DNA from: Benincasa hispida
Taxonomy: Eukaryota > Streptophyta > Magnoliopsida > Cucurbitales > Cucurbitaceae
Assembly: GCF_009727055.1 (NCBI RefSeq)
Contig: NC_052355.1
Coordinates: 6,080,183-6,144,182, forward strand
Reading direction: 5' to 3'
DNA: 64,000 bases
The position numbers and the translations under genes are program-made. A model generated the notes under the pieces. That model saw only the letters and a program-made list of their open reading frames with translations, was not told the DNA's origin and did no database searches. Every line of letters begins with the position of its first letter. The stretch's first letter is position 1. Shown here piece by piece: positions 1 through 10,345 of this stretch.

Positions 1-482
1 TTCATGTTTTGCTTAACGAGTTCCAGAACTGCTTTCCTTCTCAAGAGGCTAGTTATAGCTACTCGTATCTATGAGTATTCATAGGCCAACATTGCCAGCA
101 TTTAAATGATATTAAGCAAACAGGACAACTTCCTCAAATTCTACTTAGCTCATGATATTAACCTTCCCCCCTACCCTCGTTGAGATTAGTGACTCATGGG
201 AAAGGTTAAAATGAAAGAAAAGATATAGGAAATGATGAATGAAAAAAACGATGATATTAAGATTGAAATATAGTTGTTGAATACAAGTGAATAATTTCTT
301 GAACTATAGTGTAGTACAACACAAATTGATAAAAGAATAAGGTGAAGAGGTAGTTGGTAACAATTTCTCACTCTCAACAGGTGAATGTCTAGGCTGCTAG
401 TGTTGAGATGATTGAGTGAGATGGAGAAGGCCCTCTTAGACTCTTACTCCGGTAAGGGTCCAACGATGAATCAGGGTGAGAC
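1..482. other. Unassigned AT-rich sequence
   Basis: No open frame here has coding character. Short minus-strand frames are leucine/isoleucine/serine-rich translations of AT-rich DNA. I see no repeat shared with the rest of the window. Confidence 0.5.
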
Positions 483-788
483 AGATGGAGTTGGATTGCT
501 CTCTTGGAAATCATAGAATCTCTGGATCGAAAATTTTCTAATGATCTGGACCTTCTTCTTGGCGTCAATACTCCATTTATAGAGCCACATGCTGTTCCTT
601 ATTGGGATTCCCACTCTAAGCAATTGCCATCGTCTAATGTGGTAGGTGCAAATGTCAGCACTGCAAACATGGTTAACGTTCTGGAAGCTTGACAAGAAAT
701 CCATTGGTACAGTTTCAGAGATCCCAAGGTATGCGATCATCTGTTCTTTGAAATATCAACGCATGCGGCGTCTCTGCTGTCATCTGCA
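483..788 (+). pseudogene. Unidentified exon-like open stretch with one stop
   Basis: One plus-strand frame stays open from about 483 to 788 apart from a single TGA near 690. Its composition is protein-like (acidic and aliphatic, with motifs such as DRWSW, FSNDLDLLLG and HWYSFRDPKVCDHLFFE), unlike the low-complexity frames around it. No ATG begins it and another in-frame stop lies just upstream, so it could be an internal exon or a decayed gene piece. I do not recognise the family. It is the nearest thing to host coding sequence at this end of the window, but it could equally belong to an old transposon. Confidence 0.25.
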
Positions 789-891
789 AAATAAATACTA
801 TTGGCGCAATAGGCTCATGATATGCGGTCAGCGGGTGCTTTTGAGATACTGTGCAAGTTTGATATTTAGCATGCATTCTATGCATGATTGA

Positions 892-1745
892 GGCATAATC
901 TTCTTTCCTTCCTTCATTATTCTAAGAAAAATACTACGATAACTTGTATTTCTACAAATTATCAAAGACATACTTTTAAAAAAATATAACAATTATATTT
1001 GTACTAAAGTGATGTCATGCTTCATGCATCTCAATTTCATCACAACACACATAATAATTAAATAATAAAGTCATGAAAATAAAATAATAACATTCATTCA
1101 TCCATACTATATATAATATAATAGTTATAAAATAAATGACGTGCTATTAATGCATGCTATCATATCATATAGTTATTATATAAATTATGCATGAAGATGC
1201 ATTTCATTATAATATAACTCTAATATAACATAATATTAATGTAACTATATTAAACATGCATTTATAATATAACTCTTATATTAGAAAAACATGAACATGC
1301 TAATAATTCATGAAATTATTTAATATAACGCTTATATTAAATATGATGCATGAATCATGTTTATTCTAAGGTAGGATTTTCAAATAAAATCTATATGGCA
1401 TATATTATGCAACATATATTTAATTTAACCATACATCAAATGAAAATTTTAAATTAAACAGAAAATTGGACCGAATTTTGACACCCCTAGAATTAATTAA
1501 ATTAATATAACTAATTTATATTGATCTAATTAAAAAATGCAAAAAAAAAAGAAGAAAAAATTGCTGTAAAATCGGACATCTGGCTTGAACCCACGACTGC
1601 ACAGATGAACTTCTCGTGCACCTCAGTCTCAATGTGTCGCAACGCTCTACCCTAGCGTTATGATGCAACGAAAACAATGTCTGTTTCACTTCGCGTTAGA
1701 GTGTTGCGACGCTATGGTACAATGTCGCGATGCTATGTCACAAAA
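892..1745. other. AT-rich intergenic sequence
   Basis: Very AT-rich; from about 1000 to 1500 it is built from variants of ATAATATAACTCTTATATT. The 1560-1740 part is less AT-rich and carries cGTTGCGACGCT-like words. The phrase GGCTTGAACCCACGAC near 1580 recalls a tRNA T-arm, but no cloverleaf surrounds it. No gene is seen. Confidence 0.5.
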
Positions 1746-2396
1746 TTTTTAGGTTTTATGCCCTAAAACTCATAGATAGTAAACATTATTAATTGATCAT
1801 CATCAATAAAGAGTTATCGATGTTAATTCAATAAATGTTATTGTCTATGCTATTTGTCCATTTTGTCTTAATAACCCTAAATCCAATAAACTAACATCCA
1901 AGGTTGTCCTATGAGTCTTGAGTTGTATGTGGAGACATACAGGGATCGATGTTCAAGATACAGCCTAAATGGTCTATAGTATAGGGATAAGGCTAGGTAT
2001 CTTATCTTGGTAACACTATAGATATGACCTACTTTGTATTTGATACAAACACAATGATCCAACGCATTCGTGTAGATGACATGCGAGTGGGGATATCCTA
2101 TGCAATGAATTTGCATAAGACTGGATCGTGAAATAGTAATCACTAGATGTATCACAATTAACTAGTTAGGTTCCTATTTAAATTGGATGACCTGGACAAC
2201 TTAGTCTTAATCCATATACTACAGATCATTTAAGTTATTACTTGAACATGATTCACTTGTATATCTACCACATACTATTCAAATTTCATCAAAAAGCCTT
2301 GGATCTTTCTTTAATGGATAATTGCATATGTAAAATAATCAACGATTATTTCAAATAACATATTAATTACGAGACTTTAGAGCATATATCCCAACA
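1746..2396. mobile_element. Two LTR 5' ends fused head to head
   Basis: The left part (about 1746-2205) matches the first 450 bases of the plus-strand LTR at 60100-62141: CCTAAAACTCATAGATAG, then the 'ccaataaactaacatcc' and 'ggtctatagtatagggataagg' blocks. The right part (about 2206-2396) matches the same end of this LTR family in reverse, as at 59130-59356, and ends TATATCCCAACA. Both outer ends are therefore LTR 5' termini. No 5-bp target duplication is visible (CAAAA on the left, GAACC on the right). It may be two truncated LTRs joined by deletion, or one insertion with an inversion. Confidence 0.65.
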
Positions 2397-2988
2397 GAAC
2401 CATCCTTCATCTCCCAGATATGCTGCTTTGGTTCGCCACGCTAGCCACCTACATCCACCTGACATCACTCTCCCTCGGCCAGTCGTCACTACTATTTTTT
2501 AGCACATTAGTTCGAAGTTTTTCTTTGCGCATCTGTTTATCTCATTCCAGGTTCCCATCAATCTATGAACGTGAAGTCTTGTCCGTTTTTTTTTCAACTG
2601 GCAGTTCGGCTCATTTTCAACTTGGTCAACTTAGTTCGATTCAACTAGACTGATTTATTCATGTCAGTTAGGCCGGTTTGGTTTAGTTTTGTTTGGTTTG
2701 GTTCACCTACTTAGTTGATTCTACATTTTATGTTTTGCCCTATGATCTTTCTCCATTTTCAAATCAAGCCTTTGTGGGTTTTGTTTTAGATCTCTCTATG
2801 AGTATATCTGTTTTTAACCCAGAAGTTTTCTTCATGGATTTCTATATAAGTTTTTTTGTGGGCTCTATTACCAGCCTAGAAGTTCCTTCGTAGGTTTCTG
2901 TTTTCATCCTAGATGATTTGATTCAGATCCTTTCTTCCCAAACTCAAGTTGTTTGCCATTCTACCACTACCTTGAGTTTGAGGGAAAG
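2397..2988 (+). other. Unassigned, possibly decayed Copia 3' interior
   Basis: This segment lies directly upstream of a Copia-type polypurine tract and LTR. Two plus-strand frames (2420-2653, 2693-2893) are open but rich in Phe, Leu and Ser, and show no integrase, reverse transcriptase or RNase H motif. A run of TTTGG words occurs at 2670-2705. Membership of the same element is inferred from position only. Confidence 0.3.
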
Positions 2989-3151
2989 TGTTAAAGCAAA
3001 TTAGGGTTTATTCCTAATTTATATTTTTCTTTATTGTATTTTCTTTTTATGTTTTTTTTTCTTGATTTTTTGATGTCTACTTATTCACCTTTGTAAAAGG
3101 TTGATTATGTATTCTGATTATTCAATATAATCTACAAAATTAACACTTTCA
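2989..3151 (+). mobile_element. Copia LTR remnant with polypurine tract
   Basis: A purine-rich tract (TTGAGTTTGAGGGAAAG, 2972-2988) runs into TGTTAAAGCAAATTAGGG, followed by 'tttattcctaatttatatttttctttattg' text and CAATATAATCTACAAAATT before a CA. The layout polypurine tract, TG, short AT-rich LTR is typical of small Copia LTRs, and the wording is familiar from plant Copia 3' ends. No second LTR is visible, so this is a fragment. Confidence 0.5.
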
Positions 3152-3539
3152 TCCACACCTAAATAAGGGATGAGTTTGGAACTTGTCGAAACCATCTCCT
3201 TTGTGGGGCAAAGTTTTGTAGAGAGCACATTTCTTACCTTGAGTCTAATAATAGTATTATTATTATATATNATTTCCACAAACACTTGTATCCTTCTCCT
3301 ATTCCCTACTTGGCTGTGAGTGTGTGTTCAAGTTCAAACATCCTTACGAGAGTAATTATGTTTTAAGTGTTTATGTATGTATTTTATGGGAAAATTAGAA
3401 GCCTTAACTAAGGAAATCTCCTTAGGTCACAAGGGTAATTGGCCAAAGTAATCGTGTTTAACTGCTAGACTTCCCAGACACCTTCACCTCCCTAAGCATC
3501 GAGAGTCCTCGAATTAGGATACATTACATATGAATATAA
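3152..3539. other. Unassigned; TAA/TTA microsatellite and ambiguous base
   Basis: A TAATAATA/TTATTATTATATAT low-complexity run (3247-3270) ends in the only N of the window, at 3271. The rest has no coding frame or shared repeat that I can see. Confidence 0.6.
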
Positions 3540-4370
3540 AACTGCAATTTTCTCTTTTCAGCCAATTTTACTTGTATTTGAACATTAATCTCTTGGATTT
3601 CTCTTGGACACATTATGAGTGGCTAGGATAAGTCTCTTCTAACTTAGAGTTAGGATAAAAACTCATTTATTTGGTGATGAGAACTTATATTGTACTGAGT
3701 TGCTTTCTAGATTTTGTGGTTCTTGAATGAATTTCATTATGCTTTGAGTTTGTAAATGATTTGGTCACTTTCCATTGTTAAGCTAGAGAATGACGCATGA
3801 TATGTGAGATATAATCATGTGTTAATACAACATTGTATGATTGATTCAATTAAAAAACAAAATCAATTAGCAACTTAGGCTATCTAGGATATTAATCATC
3901 TTAGCTATACTCCCTAGACTTAATGTGGATGATAGATTCTTATAGACTCTATTGAACCCAGTCAGTCGACCATTTAGTTTAATTAAGAACTTAATTAACC
4001 AATTAAGGTGTTTGTCTCAGCTGCTCGAGCAAGTAGGTTAAGCACATGAATCGTAAGCAACATATTTTTTGTGTTCTATGATCAACCAATCGAATGGGTG
4101 AATCTGATTCCCTAAACTGGACCTTTTATCAATTGAAATCCCATTTTACATTCTCGTTATTTACATTCTTGCTATTTACATACTCTGTGATTTAATTTCA
4201 TTGCAATCACAAACATCCCCACACCCCCCAACCTGTCACCTAAAGAATTTTGAACCATAATTGAAGAAAAACACAAGCGCTCCTCGTGGATCGAGCATAC
4301 TAACTATAAGTATAGTTTTAGTTTGATTCCGAAGTTTATGAATACTATTTGATTGGACGAGAGGGAATTC
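3540..4370 (+). mobile_element. Possible Athila-like LTR 3' portion
   Basis: Texture resembles the 3' part of the LTRs at 22314 and 28549: a description-like order of 'cttggattt', 'gagaacttatattgtactgagttgc', a Lys/Asn-rich AT stretch, then 'ctcgttatttacattcttgc', a C-rich run (CATCCCCACACCCCCC) and 'cgctcctcgtggatcgagcatactaactataagtatag'. The last resembles the 'cgcttccctgagattcgaccc...tactactatttagtataag' end of those LTRs. Identity is low and the boundaries are a guess. Confidence 0.3.
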
Positions 4371-4411
4371 AACAACCCTTATCGTCTCTAAAAATGAAAA
4401 GAAGAAGTTGA

Positions 4412-4602
4412 TAGAGAACAGACAAATCTAGGTTTGAAATACAAAAAGGACGACGGAGATGATGCTGATACAGAACAAGCATCACAAACTGATTCACATA
4501 ACATTGGTCCAATCACAAACGTAACAGTGCCAAAAAAGTCACCAAGGATGAAAATGGTCAGGCACAAGGCAAAAGCCACGCACCTTTTTGTACATATACG
4601 AA
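4412..4602 (+). pseudogene. Exon-like acidic/basic frame, unidentified
   Basis: A plus-strand frame from about 4431 to 4602 reads an acidic segment (KKDDGDDADTEQASQTD) followed by a basic segment (PKKSPRMKMVRHKAKA). The mix is more protein-like than its surroundings. There is no start codon and no recognisable domain. It could be a linker exon of a host gene or part of an old gag. Confidence 0.2.
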
Positions 4603-5106
4603 TTTAGCTTGACCTAGTTACTTGAAATGATTAGCTAATGATAACTATGTTTGTATTAGAAAAATGAAAGTTTCAATGAAGGAGATGACGTAGTCAATAA
4701 TATAATCCGTTCCATAGATGAAAAGAAAGTATATGAGAAATATAAACAAAGCTTAAAATGTAAAGGTAATCACAGCCACATGATTACTACACTATGATTC
4801 CATTTTATTCATGAACGCATAAAACAACTAAATCGTAGAGGAAAATAGGCAACAGTCAGATGTGTGGGGGCCGTGAAACAGATCAAGGTAGGTACATTTA
4901 GTACTTAATTCTCCTTGCAAAAGTATACATATATATATGTTTTACTAACCTGTTTGTTGCAACGTCTTTCAAGTTTATATGATAAAGACTGCTACATGAG
5001 GATGGGGATACTCTGTATATCACCAGATTGAGGATACTTGCAGAGATGTGTACAAGTAAATCAATTACATATCTTTATGGTGTGATTATATAATAAACCT
5101 CCTAAC

Positions 5107-5358
5107 TCATATATGTAAATACTGTGAAGAGATAGATAATAACGTGCCATATCCATCAAAAGTGTCATTGAACAACCAGACAGCGCCTAGTGCAAAATGG
5201 GGGTTGATTGAAAAGCCACCTAGATGACCTAAGATATACATTAATGAACCGATGAACATGAGTGAATAGGAAAACAACATTCCAAAACCAACAGGGACTT
5301 GCATTGATGCATTGACTGGGGCGCACAACAAAGGAAAATCAAACTCGAACACCAACAA
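5107..5358 (-). pseudogene. Unidentified hydrophobic frame, possible membrane-protein fragment
   Basis: Eighty-three codons are open on the minus strand. The middle is strongly hydrophobic with glycine and aromatic spacing (GFGMLFSYSLMFIGSLMYIL, then HLGGFSINPHFALGAVWLF), compatible with two transmembrane helices. I cannot name a family. It stands alone, with no adjoining exon that I can join to it, and may be a relic or chance. Confidence 0.2.
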
Positions 5359-5569
5359 CCTTTCACCCCTCTCCCATTATGATCTCCATCTGAGTCAGGA
5401 GGGTCTTATCTCCTGAACAGTGAACTTGGGTTTTTTGTTTATACTTATAGGATTTAGAACAATGCATAAATATACTGTTTGCTTATGGAAAATACACATG
5501 TTTGCAAATACAATCTCTAATACATAGCTCTTTGATACTTTCAAAATAAAAGTTAATCTTTAAGTTGGT
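5359..5569. other. Unassigned spacer
   Basis: No frame, repeat or shared sequence is evident before the 33-bp tandem array begins. Confidence 0.5.
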
Positions 5570-6115
5570 CGATCTTCTAGGATGATTGGCCTTTGGGTCT
5601 GTTGATCTTCTTGGATTATTGACCTTTGGACTTGTTAATTTTTTTGGATGATCGGCCTTTGAGCTTGATGATCTTTGTTGGATGATTGACCTTTGGACTT
5701 GTTGATCATCTAAGATGATCGGTCTTTGGGTTTGATGATCTTTTGGGATGAGACCGTTGGGCTAAAGATCATCGGTCTTTGGGCTTGATGATTTTTGGGA
5801 TGATCGGCTTTTGGGCTTATTGATTTTCTTGGATGATCGACTATTGGGCTTATTGATCTTCTTGGATGATCGCCCGTTGGGCTTGATGATCTTTTTGGAT
5901 GATCAGCTTTTGGACTTGTTGATCGTTTTGGATGATCGGCCTTTGGACTTGATGATCTTCTAGAATGATCAACCATTAGACTTTTGATCTTCTTGGATGA
6001 TCGGCTTTTGGTCTTGATGATCTTCTGATCAACTTTGGGATCTTCTAGTACGATCGACCTTTGGGCTTTTTGATCTTCTTGGATGATCGATCTTTGGGCT
6101 TGATGATCTTTTTGG
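5570..6115 (-). repeat. 33-bp tandem repeat, open on the minus strand as an Arg/Ser/Pro repeat
   Basis: About fourteen degenerate copies of a unit such as GATGATCGGCCTTTGGGCTT plus GATGATCTTCTTG. In minus-strand frame (5710-6120) the period is 11 residues, variants of DHPKRSSSPKA. Frame retention over more than 130 codons follows from a period that is a multiple of three with no stop in the unit. It adjoins the element G LTR at 6130-6810 and may be part of its 3' side. Whether it was ever translated cannot be told. Confidence 0.75.
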
Positions 6116-6129
6116 AGCATCAGTATTCA

Positions 6130-6810
6130 CACGAAACTTATGTAGAAATGTATTTCGTGGAGTTGACCTTGTGTTGATGTAGATATTATGCTGATGTGAT
6201 TCTCTCTCGGTTGAATGCATACGCTTGATGTATGGAAGCGGAGCATGTGGATGTTCTTGAAGTATGAAAGCGGAGCGTGTGTATGTTCTTGAAGTTGGAG
6301 TATTCTTCCTTGTATCTCTAAAGAACTTCACAGTTAAGTGTGGTTAGGTTCAAGAGTCAAGAGTCAAGAGTCTTTTGATTGTAAATAATTCCCTCCAGGC
6401 CCTTTAGAATGCAGAATTATTGACTTCCATAAATGTAGAGAACCCTTCTATTTAGATTCTCAGGTGGGCTTTGTGGGCTTGGGTTTAGTTGGTCCATGGA
6501 TCTAGCCCTTGGACCCAACTAATTGAATTTGGGTTTTGATATTTGGGTCAAATTAAACCTATTTTTGGGCCCAATTGGACTTTTAGCCCAAATAATAATA
6601 TCAAATTGGACCTAATTAATTTTATATTCAATTCAACGGTCATGATGGAAACATGTGGCATCATCAAAATTCACCAATTTATGTCTTCAACTTCAATTCA
6701 AGACACATGTTAACTTCTAATTAGTCTCAAATTAAATTATTTGAAATTTCGTTATTAATTTAGTAAATGATGTGACAAATTGCAATTGGTCCAAAATTTC
6801 ACATTCAACA
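6130..6810 (-). mobile_element. 3' LTR region of gag-only element G
   Basis: Read on the minus strand it begins TGTTGAATGTGAAATTTTGG at 6810. About 670 bases match the split copy at 44468-44659 plus 49288-49736, including GGTTGAATGCATACGCTT, GTATGGAAGCGGAGC and AAGAGTCAAG...GATAATTCCCT-type blocks. The purine-rich stretch next to the TG end fits a polypurine tract, so this is the 3' copy. The lower boundary is uncertain because the other copy is truncated there. Confidence 0.65.
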
Positions 6811-6826
6811 AATGTCTCCTTTCGAG
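6811..6826 (-). promoter_or_regulatory. Polypurine tract of element G
   Basis: On the minus strand CGAAAGGAGACATT lies immediately before the LTR start TGTTGAATG. The position and purine content are what plus-strand DNA priming of an LTR retrotransposon requires. Confidence 0.5.
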
Positions 6827-6949
6827 ATTTATGCACATATATGTGTGGATGAATCTCGAAAAATATAAAGTTGGATCAAAATTAAATATTTGTTTTTGAA
6901 TTTGACCCCAATTGATGTGTCAGTCAAACTATGAATTTAGTATGAATTT

Positions 6950-8140
6950 AGTATATAAGTTTAACTAGACTTTGGGTTAAATTTTGGAGTATGAAAAAAT
7001 TTTAATTTGAGATTTTACCTCCCAATTTGATTTGGATTGCGGATAAAAGCTAAATTTGATTTGAATTTGAGGTAAAATTTGGAATATGGCCAAATTTTAT
7101 TTTTGATAAATTTCAGACTTTATCTCTAATTTAATTTTGCTTCGAGAATAGAATGCTAAATTTGGATGATTTGAACTCGAGATAAATTTTTTAATATGAC
7201 CAAATTTTAACTTGAGATTTTATTCACAATTTAGTCTCGAAATTGAACAATGGCCAAATTTTAATTTGAGATTTTACCATCTGATTTGATTTGGATTGAG
7301 GATAAAAGCTAAACTTGATTTGAATTTGAGATAAAATTTAGAATATGACCAAATTTTATTTTGAGATAAATTTGAGACTTTATCTCTAATTTAATTTTGA
7401 TTCAAAGATAGAAGGCCAAATTTGGATGATTTGGACATGGGATAAAAATTGGAGTATGAGCAAATTTTAACTTGAGATTTTATTCACAATTTAATCTCAA
7501 AGTTGAACAATTTGAATTTACGATAAAGTATGAAATATGGCCAAATTTTAATTTGAAATAAATTTGAGATTTTACCCTCAGTTTGATTTGGATTTAGGTT
7601 AAAAACTAAACCTAATTTGAATATGATAGAATTTGAAATATGGCCAAATTTTATTTTGAGATAAATTTGAGACTTTATCCGTAATTTAATTTTGGTTAGA
7701 GTATAATTTGAATGATTTGAACTTGGGATAATATTTGGAATATGGCCAATTGCCAAATTTTAATTTGAGATTTTACAACAAATTTGATTTGGATTGAAGT
7801 TAAAAACTGAACTTGATTTGAATTTGACAAAATTTTATTTTGAGATAAATTTGAGATTTTATCCCTAATTTAATGTTGCTTCGAGGATAGAAGGCTAAAT
7901 TTAAGTGACTTGAACATGGAATAAAATTTAGAATATGGTCAAATTTTAACTCGAGATTTTAAATATTGGATAAAATTTTGAATATGAACCAATTTTAATT
8001 TGAAATAAATTCGAGATTTTACCCTTTATTTGATTTGAATTGAGGCTAAACTTAATTTGAATATGAGATAAAATTTGGAATATGACCAAATTTTAATATG
8101 AATGAATTTGAGATAAAATTTAGAATAGGCCCAAATTTGA
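6950..8140. repeat. AT-rich higher-order tandem array, period about 250 bp
   Basis: Degenerate copies of words such as CCAAATTTTAATTTGAGAT, GATAAAATTTGGAATATG and AATTTGAGACTTTATC recur every 70-90 bases. A longer block around 'cttcgaggatagaaggctaaatttgg' recurs near 7135, 7388, 7690 and 7872. The array lies inside the non-coding interior of element G. Long minus-strand frames through it (7484-7756, 8026-8244) are Asn/Ile/Lys/Phe-rich by-products. Confidence 0.75.
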
Positions 8141-8325
8141 AATTGATGCAAATGAATTTTGATATCATTTGATTTAAGGTTAATCCATTCAAAGCCACAA
8201 AGAATTTTAAATTCAAATTTAAAAGTTAAGATATTTTGATTCAAATCTTATCAAAATCTTTTAAATAGATAAGATTTTAGTAGGAAATCCAAATTAAATT
8301 AGGAATTTGGATCTATTTTGACCTC

Positions 8326-8333
8326 TATAAATA
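8326..8333 (+). promoter_or_regulatory. Candidate TATA box
   Basis: TATAAATA in the context CCTCTATAAATAGGGCTCACC, followed by a pyrimidine-rich leader. This matches the form of a plant core promoter. It faces opposite to the inferred direction of element G, so it could belong to another LTR whose limits I cannot define. Confidence 0.45.
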
Positions 8334-8344
8334 GGGCTCACCAC

Positions 8345-8580
8345 ATACATTTTTTTCATTCTCATCTTCCACTCTACTCTTTTTTCCTTTTTTTTTCCTT
8401 TTTTTTTCCTTCTTCCTTTCTTCTTTTTTTTTATTCTTTCTGATTTCTTGTTTCTTTTTCCTTTTTTTTGTTTTTTCTTTTTTTGTTTTCATTTTTTTCC
8501 TCTTCTTTTTTTTCCTTTTTTCCTTTTTCCCTTTTTATCTCGCTTTTTCTTTTTTTTTCTTCTTTTATTCTCATATTTAT
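8345..8580 (+). repeat. Pyrimidine-rich low-complexity tract
   Basis: About 235 bases are almost wholly T and C (CTTTTTTTTTCCTT-type runs) on the plus strand. It starts about 12 bases downstream of the TATA box. Confidence 0.85.
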
Positions 8581-8689
8581 TTATTTAGTTTAAGAATCAT
8601 ACTTTTTGTGTACTCGTGGTGGATATATTCTTGAATGTTTGATATGCTTGCCTTCTTTGCAATGAGATCGTCACCAAAGTTGCTCACAA

Positions 8690-9375
8690 CTGATTATACT
8701 TTAGATACAACCCCTATGTGGGTGATTATGTCGCCAACTCTGCAAACGACGACTTGACTCCTGCTAGACACAACCCTTATGTGGGGGACTGTGTAGCTTA
8801 TAGGGTGGTCGCTAGCTTCGACAATGATGATGTGATTCCTACTAGACACAGTCCTTATGTGGGTGAATGTGTAGCCTGTAGGGGTGGTCGCTAACTTTAC
8901 CAACAACAATCTGATTCCTACTAGACACGACCCTTATGTGGGTGACTATGTAGCCTACAAGGGTGGTCGCCAACTTTACCAGCAACGAATTGATTCTTGT
9001 TAGACACAGCCCTATGTGGGTGACTATGTAGCCTATAGGGGTGGTCGCCAGCTTCTCAACAATGGTCTGCCTCTTACTAGACACAACCCCTATGTGGATG
9101 ACTATGTAGCTTATAGGGGTGGTCGCTAGCTCCGCCAACAATGATCTGATTCTTACTTGGCACAACCTCTATATGGGTGATTGTGTAGCTTGTAGGGTTG
9201 TTTGCTAGCTCCACCAACATTGACCTGATTCTTGTTAGATACAACCCCTACGTGGGTGAATGTGTAGCCTGTAGGGGTGGTCGCCAGCTCCGCCAACAAT
9301 GATCTAACTTCTATTTGACAAAACCCCTATGTGGGTGACTATGTAACTTATAGAGGTGGTCGCCAACTCCTCCGT
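8690..9375. repeat. 80-bp tandem repeat, about eight and a half copies
   Basis: Each unit carries ACACAACCCCTATGTGGGTGA, then TGTAGCCTATAGGGGTGGTCGC, then a 'cagctccgccaacaatgatctgattc' tail. The word TATGTGGGTGA recurs at about 8713, 8776, 8854, 8934, 9012, 9091, 9170, 9250 and 9328. Divergence between units is roughly 10-20 percent. Minus-strand open frames here are by-products of the unit. Confidence 0.85.
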
Positions 9376-9539
9376 GTTTATTATATATTTATTCACTTAA
9401 GAAATTTATTACTTTCTTTTTTTCTCTCTTTCTTTTTTTAACATGGTAGATGATGCCCTCTCTCTATTTTTTTTTTTTATATAGAAAAGAATAGAACGAG
9501 CAGTAGTTTGGGGCTTTAATTTTAGCATTCCTCCTAAAA
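9376..9539. other. Spacer between tandem arrays
   Basis: T-rich runs (CTTTCTTTTTTTCTCTC and a poly-T near 9465) separate two unrelated tandem arrays. No gene is seen. Confidence 0.5.
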
Positions 9540-9905
9540 TCATGATCTCAGTCCGAGACCTGACAATTTCGTCAGTTTTGGATTAAGCCCTTGACTAGAG
9601 CATTGCGTCAGCTTCAAGCTCAGTGTTCTATTGGCTATGATATCAATGTGTTCCATTAACTTTGATCTTAGTGCACGATCTGAGGATTCCGTTGGACTTG
9701 GCTTGAGTCTTTGACTACAGCGTTCTGTCGATTTCAAGCTTAGTGCTCTACCAGCTTTGATCTCAGTGTTTCGTTGGCTTTGATCTTAGTGCGCGACCTA
9801 AGGATTCCATTGGATTTGGCTTGAGCCTTTGACTTGACCGTTCCATCGATTTCAAGCTTAGTGCTCTACCGGTTATGATCTTAGTGTTCCGTTGGCTTCG
9901 ATCTT
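9540..9905. repeat. 119-bp tandem repeat, three copies
   Basis: Units begin near 9544, 9662 and 9781 with GATCTTAGTGCGCGACCTRAGG-like text, then TTGGCTTGAGCCTTTGACT, then CGATTTCAAGCTTAGTGCTCTA and a GATCTCAGTGTTCCGTTGGC half-unit. Copies are roughly 85 percent alike. Confidence 0.8.
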
Positions 9906-9929
9906 GTGGATGTGATAAAGCAAAGAAAA

Positions 9930-10345
9930 CTTGACTTGATCTTGCATATAAGGAAAAGTTTAGTAGACTGGACGTGGAACCTAGTAGATTAGATTTGATT
10001 ACATAGATGAAGCGAAAGAAGTAGACCAGACATGACTGTGCAAATGAAGCGAAGCAAAGCAGACTAGACTTGATTGTGCAGTGGAGGCAGAGCTAGGCAG
10101 ACAAGACTTGATCTCATGGATGAGGCAGCACCTTGCAAATCATAGATGATATCACATATAAGGCAGAACTAGTTAGATTAGACTTGATCGCTCAGATGAG
10201 GCAAAACCAAGAAGACAAGACTTGATCTAACATATGAGGCATAATCAGGCGAAGCAGCATTGATCTCGTATATAAGGCGAAGCCAGGCTTACTAGACACG
10301 ATATTGTAGATAAGGCAGAGCCAGGTTAACCAGAATTGATCTCAC
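9930..10345. repeat. Tandem repeat of about 45-60 bp, left part
   Basis: Variants of GATGAGGCAGAGCCAGGCAGACTAGACTTGATCT recur about eight times. The last unit ends GATCTCAC at 10345 and the next unit resumes with ATATGAGGCGAAGCCTGGCG at 20788. The array was therefore continuous before the Athila element entered it. Confidence 0.8.

Noticed and set aside
1575..1625. tRNA-like T-arm (GGCTTGAACCCACGAC)
   Set aside because: No acceptor, D or anticodon stems can be paired around it.
7484..8244. Long Asn/Ile/Lys/Phe minus-strand frames
   Set aside because: They are products of the AT-rich tandem array; composition and periodicity follow the DNA repeat.
8694..9165. Minus-strand proteins of 71 and 107 codons with recurring Ile/Val/Thr units
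   Set aside because: They follow the 80-bp tandem unit, whose length is not a multiple of three, so the frames break and overlap; there is no coding signal.
9540..9737. A small protein of 65 codons in the 119-bp array
   Set aside because: It is contained in the tandem repeat and not maintained across units.
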